Of a stretch of 64,000 bases of DNA, positions 36,691-45,284 are shown in pieces; the stretch's first letter is position 1, and every line of letters starts with the position of its first letter. The notes under the pieces are model-generated. The model was not told the origin of the DNA, did no database searches, and saw only the letters and a list, made by a program, of their open reading frames with translations. The position numbers and the translations under genes were made by a program. The DNA comes from Parenemella sanctibonifatiensis (GTDB taxonomy: Bacteria; Actinomycetota; Actinomycetes; Propionibacteriales; Propionibacteriaceae). The stretch spans positions 372,001-436,000 of the forward strand of contig NZ_NMVJ01000001.1 of assembly GCF_002250565.1 (NCBI RefSeq), read 5' to 3'.

Positions 36691-37279
36691 GTTCCTTCGC
36701 GCCGAAGTCGCCGCCGGCCGCGGCTACCTGCCCGACGGAGCCGACGTGCTGAAGGCCTTCACCCGCCCGCTGGCCCAGGTGCGGGTGCTGATCGTGGGCC
36801 AGGACCCCTACCCCACCCCGGGCCATCCGATGGGGCTGTCGTTTTCGGTCGCACCCGGCGTACGCCCGCTGCCGCGCAGCCTGCAAAACATCTATGCCGA
36901 GCTGGAATCCGACCTGGGCATCCCGCCGGCAGCCTCCGGTGATCTGACGCCGTGGTTCGATCGAGGCGTCCTGCTGCTCAACCGGTGCCTGACGGTGGCG
37001 CCTGGCCAACCCGCCTCCCATCGCGGCAAGGGCTGGGAGCAAGTCACTGACCGGGCCATCGAGGTGTTGTCTGAGCGCGGCGGGCCGCTGGTGGCGATCC
37101 TGTGGGGTCGCGACGCCCAGTCCCTGCAGTCCCGGCTGGGCGGGATTCCGGCGATCACCTCGCCCCATCCCTCGCCGCTGTCGGCCAGCCGCGGATTTTT
37201 CGGCTCCAAGCCGTTCTCGCGCGCCAATGCCGCCTTGGAGTCCCAGGGCGGGGAGCCGATCGACTGGCGGCTGGGCTGA
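36602..37279 (+). CDS. ung: Uracil-DNA glycosylase
   Basis: A 225-residue family 1 uracil-DNA glycosylase, which removes uracil from DNA in base excision repair. ATG 36602 has AGGAG upstream. Motifs: [19 protein letters not shown] with the catalytic Asp, [17 protein letters not shown] and [18 protein letters not shown] with the catalytic His. It overlaps the MFS gene by 89 bp and is followed by msrA 48 bp downstream. Confidence 0.94.
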   Translation: MTAQPLTELIAPDWAEALAPVAPVVASMGEFLRAEVAAGRGYLPDGADVLKAFTRPLAQVRVLIVGQDPYPTPGHPMGLSFSVAPGVRPLPRSLQNIYAELESDLGIPPAASGDLTPWFDRGVLLLNRCLTVAPGQPASHRGKGWEQVTDRAIEVLSERGGPLVAILWGRDAQSLQSRLGGIPAITSPHPSPLSASRGFFGSKPFSRANAALESQGGEPIDWRLG

Positions 37280-37327
37280 CCGTTCATGGCTGACGCTGTC
37301 GTTGGACGGCGGTGGAAGAATGACGCC

Positions 37328-37981
37328 ATGTTCGGTTCTCTCTTCGGTGACAAGCAGACCATGGTGACTCCTGAGCGCGCGCTGCGCGGTCGCGAGACGC
37401 CCGTGCTGACCAGCTTCCCCGAGCACCTGGTGCTCGAGGTGCCGATCGACGCCGAACCGCCGGGCAGCGAGGTCGCCTACTTGGCAGGCGGCTGCTTCTG
37501 GGGAATCGAACGGATCGCGTGGCGGCTGGACGGTGTCGTTAACACCGCCGTCGGCTACATGGGTGGCTACACGCCGAACCCGACCTACGAGGAGACCTGC
37601 ACCGCCAAGACCGGCCATGCCGAGACGGTGAAGGTGGTTTTCGACCCGAAGCACATCAGCTACGCGGAGCTGCTCCAGGTCTTCTTCGAGAACCACAACC
37701 CCACTACCGCCAACCGGCAGGGCAACGACATCGGCACCCAATACCGCTCGGCGATCTTCACGACCTCCGAGGAGCAGGCCCAGATCGCCAACGACGCGAT
37801 CATCCAGCTGGACCCACGTTTCCGTGACGCCGGCCACGGCCCCATCACCACCCAGGTCAGCCCTGCCGGAACCTTCTACTATGCCGAGGCCGAGCACCAG
37901 CAATACCTGGACCGCAACCCGAATGGCTACTGCAATCACGGGCCCAACGGGATGAGCTGCCCGATCGGCGTGCTCGACTGA
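37328..37981 (+). CDS. msrA: Peptide methionine sulfoxide reductase MsrA
   Basis: A 217-residue enzyme from ATG 37328 that reduces methionine-S-sulfoxide. AGGCFWGIERIAW holds the nucleophilic Cys. GYMGGYTPNPTYEE and GHAETVKVVFDP are conserved, as is QYRSAIF. A C-terminal NHGPNGMSCPIGVLD supplies resolving cysteines. The N-terminal extension of about 40 residues is usual for the longer actinobacterial form. Confidence 0.94.
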   Translation: MFGSLFGDKQTMVTPERALRGRETPVLTSFPEHLVLEVPIDAEPPGSEVAYLAGGCFWGIERIAWRLDGVVNTAVGYMGGYTPNPTYEETCTAKTGHAETVKVVFDPKHISYAELLQVFFENHNPTTANRQGNDIGTQYRSAIFTTSEEQAQIANDAIIQLDPRFRDAGHGPITTQVSPAGTFYYAEAEHQQYLDRNPNGYCNHGPNGMSCPIGVLD

Positions 37982-38020
37982 GGCAGGGCGACAGGAGCGA
38001 GAGGCACCACGTGTCACGGG

Positions 38021-38040
38021 TGGTACGATTTCTTGTACCA
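38021..38040. promoter_or_regulatory. Putative YefM operator
   Basis: tggtacgatttcttgtacca is an inverted repeat 14 bp before the antitoxin start. It contains two GTAC cores (38023-38026 and 38035-38038) with 12 bp between their centres, the spacing known for TGTACA-core sites bound by YefM/YefM-YoeB. It also lies where a promoter would be, consistent with autorepression. Confidence 0.65.
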
Positions 38041-38053
38041 ACAGGAGGTTCTC

Positions 38054-38302
38054 ATGCCCGTCACTGCCAGTGAAGCCCGGTCGCGCCTGTTCCCGCTGAT
38101 CGAGCAGGTCAACGACGACCGGAGCGCTGTCGAGATCACGTCGAAGCGCGGCAACGCCGTGCTGATGTCAGCCGATGACTACTCGGCGTGGCAGGAGACG
38201 GCGTACCTCTTCCGGTCCCCCGCCAACGCCCGGCGGCTTCTGGACGCCCTGGCGGCCGTCGAGAACGGCGAGGCCGTGCCCCGTGACCTTGACCGATCAT
38301 GA
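38054..38302 (+). CDS. yefM: YefM/Phd-family antitoxin
   Basis: An 82-residue antitoxin from ATG 38054 behind ACAGGAGGTT. The N-terminal DNA-binding part is typical (PVTASEARSRLFPLIEQVN, VEITSKRGNAVLMSADDYSAWQ), and the acidic C-terminal helix wraps the toxin. Overlaps the toxin gene by 4 bp (ATGA), the usual coupling. Confidence 0.92.
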   Translation: MPVTASEARSRLFPLIEQVNDDRSAVEITSKRGNAVLMSADDYSAWQETAYLFRSPANARRLLDALAAVENGEAVPRDLDRS

Positions 38303-38559
38303 GGATCGTCTTCGCGCCCCAAGCGTGGGAAGACTACGTCCACTGGCAACAGGTCGATCGGACCTTGGTCAAGCGCATCAACCGGCTGATCGACGACTGC
38401 GCAAGGGACCCGTTCGACGGCATCGGTAAGCCCGAACCCCTCAAGTACGGCGTGCCCAATGCCTGGTCGCGCCGCATCACCGACGAGCATCGCCTCGTCT
38501 ACATCGTTCGCGACGACGACCTGATCCTGCTCCAAGCGCGCTACCACTACACGCGCTGA
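38299..38559 (+). CDS. yoeB: YoeB/Txe-family mRNA interferase toxin
   Basis: An 86-residue RelE-fold toxin from ATG 38299. It has WEDYVHWQQVDRTLVKRINR, PFDGIGKPEPLKYG, WSRRITDEHRLVYIV and ends ARYHYTR, including the Glu, Arg and His of the YoeB active site. Such toxins cleave mRNA in the ribosomal A site. The pair appears intact. Confidence 0.93.
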   Translation: MRIVFAPQAWEDYVHWQQVDRTLVKRINRLIDDCARDPFDGIGKPEPLKYGVPNAWSRRITDEHRLVYIVRDDDLILLQARYHYTR

Positions 38560-38577
38560 GCAGCGCCGAACACCGCC

Positions 38578-39129
38578 TCAGCCCCGGTCGCTGCGCAACA
38601 TCGCGTAGATGAAGGTGTCGGTCCACTCCCCCTTGGACCACCAGTCCTGCCGCAGGTGCGCTTCCCGGCGCATCCCGACCGCTTCGGCCAGCCGTGCCGA
38701 GGCAGTGTTGCGCGCATCCATGTTGGCCACCACTCGATGCAGTTGGTGGTGGTCGAAGGCCAGGTCGAGCACCGCAGCGACCGCCTCCCGGGCGTACCCA
38801 TGGCCGCTGTGGTCAGGTGACAGCACCCAGCCGATCTCGGCGACGCTGCCGCGGTCGTGCGGGGCATCCCGGGTGAGCCACAGCGCCACGTCACCGATCA
38901 AGGCACCGTCGTGTTCGATCGCCAACGCGATCGCCGCAGCGGTGTCGATACCGGTGCGGCCCAGCCGGGTCTCGATCTGACGCTCAGCTGCTGCCTCGTC
39001 CCACGGCTCCTCCAACAGAAACCGCGCCACCTCAGGTCGACGATAGATCCCGTGCAGGGCTTCCCGGTCGGCGGCGGTGAACAGCCGCAGCCGAAGCCGT
39101 GGCGTGGTCAGCGGCAGCGGGCCACTCAT
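38578..39129 (-). CDS. GNAT acetyltransferase (RimJ/RimL-like)
   Basis: A 183-residue protein from ATG 39129. LTTPRLRLRLFTAADREALHGI is the typical start. GWVLSPDHSGHGYAREAVAAVL carries the acetyl-CoA loop (Q/RxxGxG/A-like), followed by HRVVANMDARNTASARLAEAVGM. Acceptor unknown. Its start overlaps the stop of the upstream permease by 4 bp, so both are translated from one transcript. Confidence 0.88.
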   Translation of the reverse strand: MSGPLPLTTPRLRLRLFTAADREALHGIYRRPEVARFLLEEPWDEAAAERQIETRLGRTGIDTAAAIALAIEHDGALIGDVALWLTRDAPHDRGSVAEIGWVLSPDHSGHGYAREAVAAVLDLAFDHHQLHRVVANMDARNTASARLAEAVGMRREAHLRQDWWSKGEWTDTFIYAMLRSDRG

Positions 39130-40487
39130 GCGCGAGGGTTCTCCGGGTCCGGCGGATAGTGGGGCTCGGTGACCTCACCCGGCTCCGGCACCGTCGTCGG
39201 CGCCACCCGTGGGGTGGGCTGGTCCGAGCCGCTGCTGTCGGTGCCGGTGACCTTCCCGAGCAGGTTCATCAGGTGATAGATGCCCAGCGCCCCGATGGTG
39301 CCCAGCGCGATGCCCTTCAGTTCGATGCCACCCGAGGCCCACGTGACGTCGGCGATGCCGATCACCAGCGCGACGCCGGCGGTGAACTGGTTCTTGGGCT
39401 TGGCGAAGTCGACGCCGGCATCGACCCACATGCGTACGCCGATGATGCCGATCAGGCCGTAGAGGATGAAAGTGACACCGCCCAGGACACCTGCCGGGAT
39501 CGAGTTGATCACCGCGCCGACCTTGGGCGACATCGACAGCAGGATCGCGAAGATGCCAGCCACCCAGTAGGCGGCGGTCGAGTAGACCCGGGTGGCGGAC
39601 ATCACGCCGATGTTTTCGCCGTAGGTGGTGGTCGGCGAACCACCGAAGCCGGCCGACAGCGCGGTGGCGACACCGTCGGCGGTCAGGGTGCGGCCGACCA
39701 TGTGGTCCAGGTTGCGGTTGGTGAGCAGGCCGACGCTGGTGACGTGGCCGACGTTCTCGGCGATCAACACCAGGATCACGGGCAGGAACATCGGCAGCAG
39801 TTCGGGATGGAAGGTCGGCGTGGTGAAGTCGGGCAGCCCGATCCAGGCCGCCTCACCGACGGCGGAGAAGTCGACCTCGCCGCGGACCACCGCGGTCACA
39901 TAGCCGATGGCGACACCCACCAGCACGGCGATCCGACCGAGGAAGCCCTTGAACAGCGCCGTGCACAGCACCACCGCGAGCAGGGTCACCACCGCGGTCA
40001 CCGGACCCTGCTGGAAATTCTGGTACGCCGTCGGGGCCAGGTTGAAGCCGATCAGCGCCACGATGGCACCCATCACGACCGGCGGCATCAGCAGGCTGAT
40101 CCACCGGGTGCCCACCACGTTGACCAGCAGACCGATCAGCGCCAGCAGCACACCGACGACCAGGACGCCGCCGAGCGCTCCGCTGGGGCCGGTTGAGGCG
40201 GTCGCGGCGACGATCGGGGTGATGAAGGCAAACGAGGAGCCCAGGTAGCTGGGCACCTTGTTCTTGGTGATGAGCAGGAACAGGATCGTGCCAACGCCGG
40301 AAAACAGCAGCGTGGTCGAGGGCGGGAAGCCGGTCAGCAGCGGCACCAGGAACGTAGCGCCGAACATGGCGACGACGTGTTGGGCGCCGATGCCGATCGT
40401 CAGCGGCCAGGCGAGCCGTTCTTCGGGGGCGACGATGCTGTCAGGGGCGACGCTGCGCCCGTTTCCGTGCAGTTTCCACAGCGGCAT
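39126..40487 (-). CDS. NCS2 uracil/xanthine permease (UraA-type)
   Basis: A 453-residue transporter from ATG 40487, with AGGAGA upstream. It shows the NCS2 signatures IGIGAQHVVAMFGATFLVP, SYLGSSFAFITPIVAA, VLIAENVGHVTSVG with the conserved Glu, and SAGFGGSPTTTYGENIGVM. This last block and the QH near the N-terminus are those of uracil transporters. The C-terminal 40 residues are hydrophilic. Confidence 0.92.
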   Translation of the reverse strand: MPLWKLHGNGRSVAPDSIVAPEERLAWPLTIGIGAQHVVAMFGATFLVPLLTGFPPSTTLLFSGVGTILFLLITKNKVPSYLGSSFAFITPIVAATASTGPSGALGGVLVVGVLLALIGLLVNVVGTRWISLLMPPVVMGAIVALIGFNLAPTAYQNFQQGPVTAVVTLLAVVLCTALFKGFLGRIAVLVGVAIGYVTAVVRGEVDFSAVGEAAWIGLPDFTTPTFHPELLPMFLPVILVLIAENVGHVTSVGLLTNRNLDHMVGRTLTADGVATALSAGFGGSPTTTYGENIGVMSATRVYSTAAYWVAGIFAILLSMSPKVGAVINSIPAGVLGGVTFILYGLIGIIGVRMWVDAGVDFAKPKNQFTAGVALVIGIADVTWASGGIELKGIALGTIGALGIYHLMNLLGKVTGTDSSGSDQPTPRVAPTTVPEPGEVTEPHYPPDPENPRA

Positions 40488-40601
40488 GAGTGTCTCCTAG
40501 GCTGATCGCCGCGAGACCTTCCTCACAGCTCAGCCGGAAATCTTGCCACAGGTTTGCCCGCCCTGTGCAGCGTGAGTCGTGTGCAGGTGTGAGCCGAGGG
40601 C

Positions 40602-41387
40602 TCAGGCGATGCCCATCTTCGCGAAGGCGTTGCGGAAGATCTGCAGTCCGTCCAGACCCGGCATCCGCTGGACGCGCTTGTCGAGACCGTCGAGGTCGTC
40701 GCGGCGACCTTCGAAGAGGTGGCGCATGACCGCCTGGACCTCGTCGTCGCTCATGATCCCCGACCCGACGGGGCGCCAGACGCGGCCGAGGATGAGGCGG
40801 ACGAGCTTCTGCGCCTCGGGCCGTTCGGCCATTTCCTCACGGGCCTGAGTGGTGTAGAAGGCGACGTGGCGAGTCTCCTGCTGCGCGATGCGTTCGAGCA
40901 GGGGCGACAGGGCGGGGTGGTCCTGCATGGCGGCGAGGCGACGGTACGCGGCGACGGCGGACAGTTCGTTGGCGGCACCCCAAGCCATGTGGACGGCGAT
41001 GAAGTTGCGGCCGATGAGGTTGGACAGGGCGCCCTGCTTGGCGGGCCCGAGCGCGTCGGCCCAGCCGAGCTTGACGCGGCGGGCCTTCACCTCGTCGTAG
41101 TCGACGATGATGCCGTGGCGACGCAGGACGTCGGCGAGGGCCTCGCCGTGCCAGAACTCCTCGCGATTCCACACGGTCATGAAGCCGGCGGCCTCGGTCT
41201 TGTGGCGCGAGGGGGTGACGAGCAGGTCCCGCAGATAGCAGGAGGTGTGGTATTCGACGTCGCACATGTAGCGCAGGGATCGCAGGGTCTGCGCGTCGAG
41301 GGGGCGGTCGTCGAAGGTGTCAAAGTCGAGGTCGTCCCAGTTGACCCGTTCGGAGGTCTCGGCGAAGCGTTCCAGGTCGAAGGCCAT
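40602..41387 (-). CDS. Ferritin-like diiron helical protein A
   Basis: A 261-residue all-helical protein from ATG 41387 (MAFDLERFAETSERVNW), with AGAGAG upstream. Two ligand-type motifs, NREEFWHGEAL (ExxH-like) and QQETRHVAFY (ExxH), sit on helices about 90 residues apart, as in acyl-ACP-desaturase-like and other ferritin-like diiron oxygenases. It probably binds a di-iron (or Mn/Fe) centre. Reaction unknown. The gene directly follows a second helical protein gene (41390) that ends 3 bp upstream. Confidence 0.72.
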   Translation of the reverse strand: MAFDLERFAETSERVNWDDLDFDTFDDRPLDAQTLRSLRYMCDVEYHTSCYLRDLLVTPSRHKTEAAGFMTVWNREEFWHGEALADVLRRHGIIVDYDEVKARRVKLGWADALGPAKQGALSNLIGRNFIAVHMAWGAANELSAVAAYRRLAAMQDHPALSPLLERIAQQETRHVAFYTTQAREEMAERPEAQKLVRLILGRVWRPVGSGIMSDDEVQAVMRHLFEGRRDDLDGLDKRVQRMPGLDGLQIFRNAFAKMGIA

Positions 41388-41389
41388 GA

Positions 41390-42349
41390 TCAACTCTCTT
41401 TCGCGCGGCGAGCGGGCGTGGGGCGGCGTGCCGGGGCGGCGTGACGCAGCGCCCGGCGTACGGACCGCAGCGACGGGGTCGGCCTCCCCGGCACGAGGTC
41501 GGCGATGACGGCATCGGAGGCGGCGAGGGCGGACTGGGCCGCGGCGCTGCCGTAGAGGCTACGCAGGGAGCGGCGGGCGTCCGCGTCGCCGACGCCGCCG
41601 ACGCGCAGCGGCGCCCAGTTGGCCAGCGCCCAGGCGGCGGCGAGGCGTTCCTGGGGACTGCGGGCAAGGCGGGCGGTGGCCTCGGCGCGGAAGAACGCGA
41701 TCATGGGGCGGCGGCGTTCGATGAGTTCGGCGACGGCGGCGTACGTCCCGCCGCTGAGCTCGGGCAGGAGTGTCTCGTACGCGACCTGAAGCGCGCCCTC
41801 GTGGATCGCCATCTTGGCCATGTGGCCGGCGGTGATGGGTTCGCGGATGGCGAAGCCGACGACGGGGGTGACCAGCGGGAGGATCTTCTCGACGTACGCG
41901 CTGCGGGCCCGGTCGAGGCCGCGCGGCGGCAGCGGGGTGGGGGCGTCGCCGTCGACGGCGAGGATGTCGCGGATGGCCACGGCCATCCAGTGGCGTTCGA
42001 AGGCCCAAGTCGCGAGGAAGGCCGTGATGCGTGCCTCGACGCCGGTCCACGACGAGATGACTTCGCGGAGTTCGCTGATGGCGCCGTTCTCGACGCGCCA
42101 CAGGAAGGCGAGGTCGGCGCGGCGGGCGTCGGGCAGTTCGCCGGGGCCGGGAGTCTCGCGGATGCGGCCCTTGGCCTGGCGGGTGTAGGCGGCGACGTCG
42201 AAGTCGGTGTGGAGGACGGCGTGGGCGGGGTCGCCGTCGAAGTAGACGTGGCCGTTGCGGTAGCCGAGTTCGTCGGCGGCCGAGCGGGCGGTTGGCGGGG
42301 TGGAGGGTGCGGCGGTGGAAGGGTCGTCCTGCTTGTGGACCTGGGTCAC
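41390..42349 (-). CDS. Helical protein B, partner of the ferritin-like protein
   Basis: A 319-residue protein from GTG 42349 with AGGGAG upstream. It is rich in helix-forming Ala, Arg and Leu. ATWAFERHWMAVAIRD and MAIHEGALQVAYETLLPEL sit where diiron motifs would be, but a full second ExxH is not evident, so it may be a degenerate or different metal protein. It is tightly coupled to protein A. The Arg-rich C-terminus (RRALRHAAPARRPTPARR) is unusual. No confident family. Confidence 0.62.
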   Translation of the reverse strand: MTQVHKQDDPSTAAPSTPPTARSAADELGYRNGHVYFDGDPAHAVLHTDFDVAAYTRQAKGRIRETPGPGELPDARRADLAFLWRVENGAISELREVISSWTGVEARITAFLATWAFERHWMAVAIRDILAVDGDAPTPLPPRGLDRARSAYVEKILPLVTPVVGFAIREPITAGHMAKMAIHEGALQVAYETLLPELSGGTYAAVAELIERRRPMIAFFRAEATARLARSPQERLAAAWALANWAPLRVGGVGDADARRSLRSLYGSAAAQSALAASDAVIADLVPGRPTPSLRSVRRALRHAAPARRPTPARRAKES

Positions 42350-42491
42350 CCGGCATCTCCCTACGCGTGGCGTGTCAACGACCCCTATCTTGCCCCATCG
42401 GCGCGGCGGATCCCACGCGCTGTCGTCTATCGGTCATCCCGCGGACGACCGGGTGCACAGGTGGTCACGGGCTCGTGTTTCACTGGGCGCC

Positions 42492-43325
42492 ATGGCCTTC
42501 GAGATTCCGCCGGTGACCGCCTTCGTCCTGTTGAGCGGGGCCGACGCCGGCCTCCTCGACGGGGAACGGATTGCCGCGCAGCTCGCGGCGGACTGGTCGC
42601 TCGACACGGGGGTGTCGCCGGTCCAGGCGGCGCTGCCCAGTGATCGGCCCGAGCCGGCGACGGCGGTGGCGGCGGCCGCGCTGACGGTGGCCGACTGTGC
42701 GGTGGACCTCTTCCTGATGCAGGGGCGGCTCGCCGAACCGGACGGGCTGTCGGAACTCGCGCTCGAGGGCAGCGGCTGGTATGCCGACGAGCCCTTCGAC
42801 GGTGAGCATGTCGCCTATCTGGAGGTCCGGATCGCCGAGGGGGACGGGGAACGGTCGCGCCCCGTCCTGGGGACGCTGCTCACCCAGGTGGTGGCGAGCC
42901 TGCTGGCCCTCGAGGAGCGGGCGGTGGCCGTGCACTACATGCCCAGCTTCACCATCGTCGACCCGCCGTCCTTCCGGGAGGTCGCGACCGGCTTCCTGCC
43001 GGACCGGTCGCCCTATCCGATCTGGCTGCAGCTGCGGATGCTGGAGGCGGAACTCCCCGACGGAGAACCGATCACGAGCGGCTTCACGCTCGGCCTGGCG
43101 TGGCTGGGGTTCGCCGAGCTGGAACTCGAACCGCTGCCCGCACCCGGCGACTACGGCGCGGCGGTGCTACGCGCGGCGGCGGCCTCGGTGATCGGCGGCG
43201 ACCTCGAACTGCGCGACGGCGCCGAATTCGGCGGCGACCAGAAGTTTCGACTCACCCGCAGCGACGAGCCCCGCTACTCGAACGCGGAGGTCGTGTACGC
43301 CGTCACCCCGGTGTTCGAGGACTGA
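42492..43325 (+). CDS. DUF4261-domain protein
   Basis: A 277-residue protein from ATG 42492 (MAFEIPPVTAFVLLSG). It resembles the DUF4261 pattern with an N-terminal VTAFVLLS strand, a central VHYMPSFTIVDPPSF and PIWLQLRM, then a TSGFTLGLAWLGFAELEL block (the family's GWxxFGxxElE region). No membrane segment or catalytic motif. Function unknown. It is divergent from the helical pair over a 142-bp spacer. Confidence 0.7.
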   Translation: MAFEIPPVTAFVLLSGADAGLLDGERIAAQLAADWSLDTGVSPVQAALPSDRPEPATAVAAAALTVADCAVDLFLMQGRLAEPDGLSELALEGSGWYADEPFDGEHVAYLEVRIAEGDGERSRPVLGTLLTQVVASLLALEERAVAVHYMPSFTIVDPPSFREVATGFLPDRSPYPIWLQLRMLEAELPDGEPITSGFTLGLAWLGFAELELEPLPAPGDYGAAVLRAAAASVIGGDLELRDGAEFGGDQKFRLTRSDEPRYSNAEVVYAVTPVFED

Positions 43326-43408
43326 GTCCGGTGGGTTTGCTCGGCTCCCTCGGACCGGCTCCCACCGATGGCCCCCAGGGCCACGCCAAGTACGGATATG
43401 GTGAGCGC

Positions 43409-45257
43409 ATGCTCCCGGCCCTCCTTCGCACAACGATTGGCCGCCGTCGGTCCCGACGCGGGGAGTCCCGCGCGGCCTGGTATAACAGCCGTCTACCCCG
43501 GCCCGAGGCTGAACGCTTCCAACTAGCTCGGTTCAACACCGTCTGGTCCAAGGCACTGCACGAAGTCCCCTTCTACCAGTCCTGGGCCAAAGAGCATGAC
43601 TTGCCCGACAAGATCGCCGCGCTGTCCGAACTGCGCGCGTTTCCGGCCCTGACCAAGACGGTCATCCAAGAGCGGCACGATGAGATCTTCACGGACGGCG
43701 GGGGGAGGACAATCGAGCGCGCGTACTCCACGGGCGGGACGACGGGCACCCCGACGCGCTACCCCCAGGGCGACGGAGAAGGAGCCAACGCGTACGCGAA
43801 CGCGTACGCCGCGCGCGGCTGGTGGGGCATTCGACCCTTTGATTCATACGTGCATGCATGGGGTCACGCCCACCTTTTTGGTGGCGGCCGACTCGCGAAG
43901 GCTAAGCGACAGGCAAGGGACCTGCTGGTCAATGCGACCCGGATTAATGCCTACGACATGACGAGCGAGGCTTTGGCTTCGCACGCTCGCACGATTCTGC
44001 GACGCAATCCGTCATACCTAGTAGGGTATACCTCCGCGGTGTTCAAGATCGCTCGCCACATCGAGGCAACAGGCTTGGACACGTCGGGGCTTACGAACCT
44101 GCGAGCGGTCATCGTCACAGCCGAAACAGTCACTGCCGCCGACGCTGACGTGCTCGGCAGCGTTTTCGGCGTCCCTGTGGTCATCGAGTACGGCGCAGCC
44201 GAGACGGGCGTCATGGCGTATTCGCGGGGAAGAACGTGGCCCTTGCAGGTGCTTTGGCGCAGCTTTATCCTCGACGTCCAATCTGACTCCAGCCTTCGCG
44301 TCACAACCCTGGATGACGCCGGCCTCGTGGGCACCTACCGATTCATGGGCGCGGACCCCTACGGCGCCTTCGTGCACTGCCGCGCGTGGTCCGGCATGAG
44401 TCGACGCCAGCGCCTGGTCATGGCGGCCAAGAACCATCTTCCCTACTCCGGCGTACATCACGCGTCCGCGACTCCCGCGGACGTAGCGCACTGGATGTCC
44501 CGGCGTCGTGGTGTCGGCATCATGGGCTACTCCTCCTACATTGAGGGCCTCCTGCGTGCGCTCGAGGACGGCAGAGTCCCGGTGAGCCCCGGCGCGGTCA
44601 CAGCCGTGGTCGGCGGCTCCGAACCGTCCACTGCCTACTTCGCCGCAGCCTCACAGCGGCTCTTCGGCGTGACCGCGCACATGCGGTACGCGAACATGGA
44701 GATGGGCATCATGGCCGTCACCGGCGAGGACGTTGACGTCTACCACGTCCTACCACCTCGAGATTCTGGACGATGCCGACACCCCCGTCAGCCCGGGCGA
44801 GTCCGGCAGAGTCGTCATGACCGACCTGCACAACACCGCGATGCCCTTCATTCGCTACGACACTGGCGATCTCGCGCGTTACTTCGTCGACGACAAAGGC
44901 GTCGAGCACAGAGATCGAATCACCGACATCAAGGGTCGCCGCCTCGACGTCCTGTTGGCCGGCAGTACGGAGCGGCCAATCAAGCTCCACGCCCTTCAGG
45001 TCTGGGGACCCACCGCGAAGATCCAGGAGCTTCGGCAGTATCAGTTGCGCCAGCACGCGATCGGCCGCTTCACCTGGATTCTCAACGCACAGCCATCTAC
45101 GGACGTGGAGGAGCGGCTGAGAACGATTCTGACCGATGTCGTCGGACCGGTCGAGCAGTGCGACTTCACCTACGTGGACGAGGTTCCGGTCATGGCGTCA
45201 GGGAAGCGGCAGTTCTTCGTCAATGAGGCGCACGCCGGCGAACCGCCGGCGAGGTAA
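43409..45257 (+). pseudogene. Chimeric, frameshifted double PaaK/CapK-like gene
   Basis: From ATG 43409 the reading encodes most of one PaaK-like protein: AYSTGGTTGTPTRYP (P-loop), NPSYLVGYTSAVFKIA, VPVVIEYGAAETGVMAY. Near 44320 it jumps in frame into the middle of a second paralogue: LVGTYRFMGADPYGAFVHC onward matches the protein at 19707 ([16 protein letters not shown]), repeating the core (VGIMGYSSYIEGLL, MRYANMEMGIMAVTGED). At about 44750 the frame breaks; homology resumes in another frame with YHLEILDDADTPVSPGESGR through [11 protein letters not shown] to TGA 45257. Compared with the 19707 gene about 11 nt are missing. This suggests deletion between two adjacent paralogues plus a later frameshift. 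Confidence 0.8.
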
Positions 45258-45284
45258 GCCTCGATCGACTAGCTATTGGCGACC

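Noticed and set aside
39099-40196. His/Asp/Gly-rich plus-strand frame opposite the NCS2 permease
   Set aside because: Low-complexity shadow of a membrane-protein gene.
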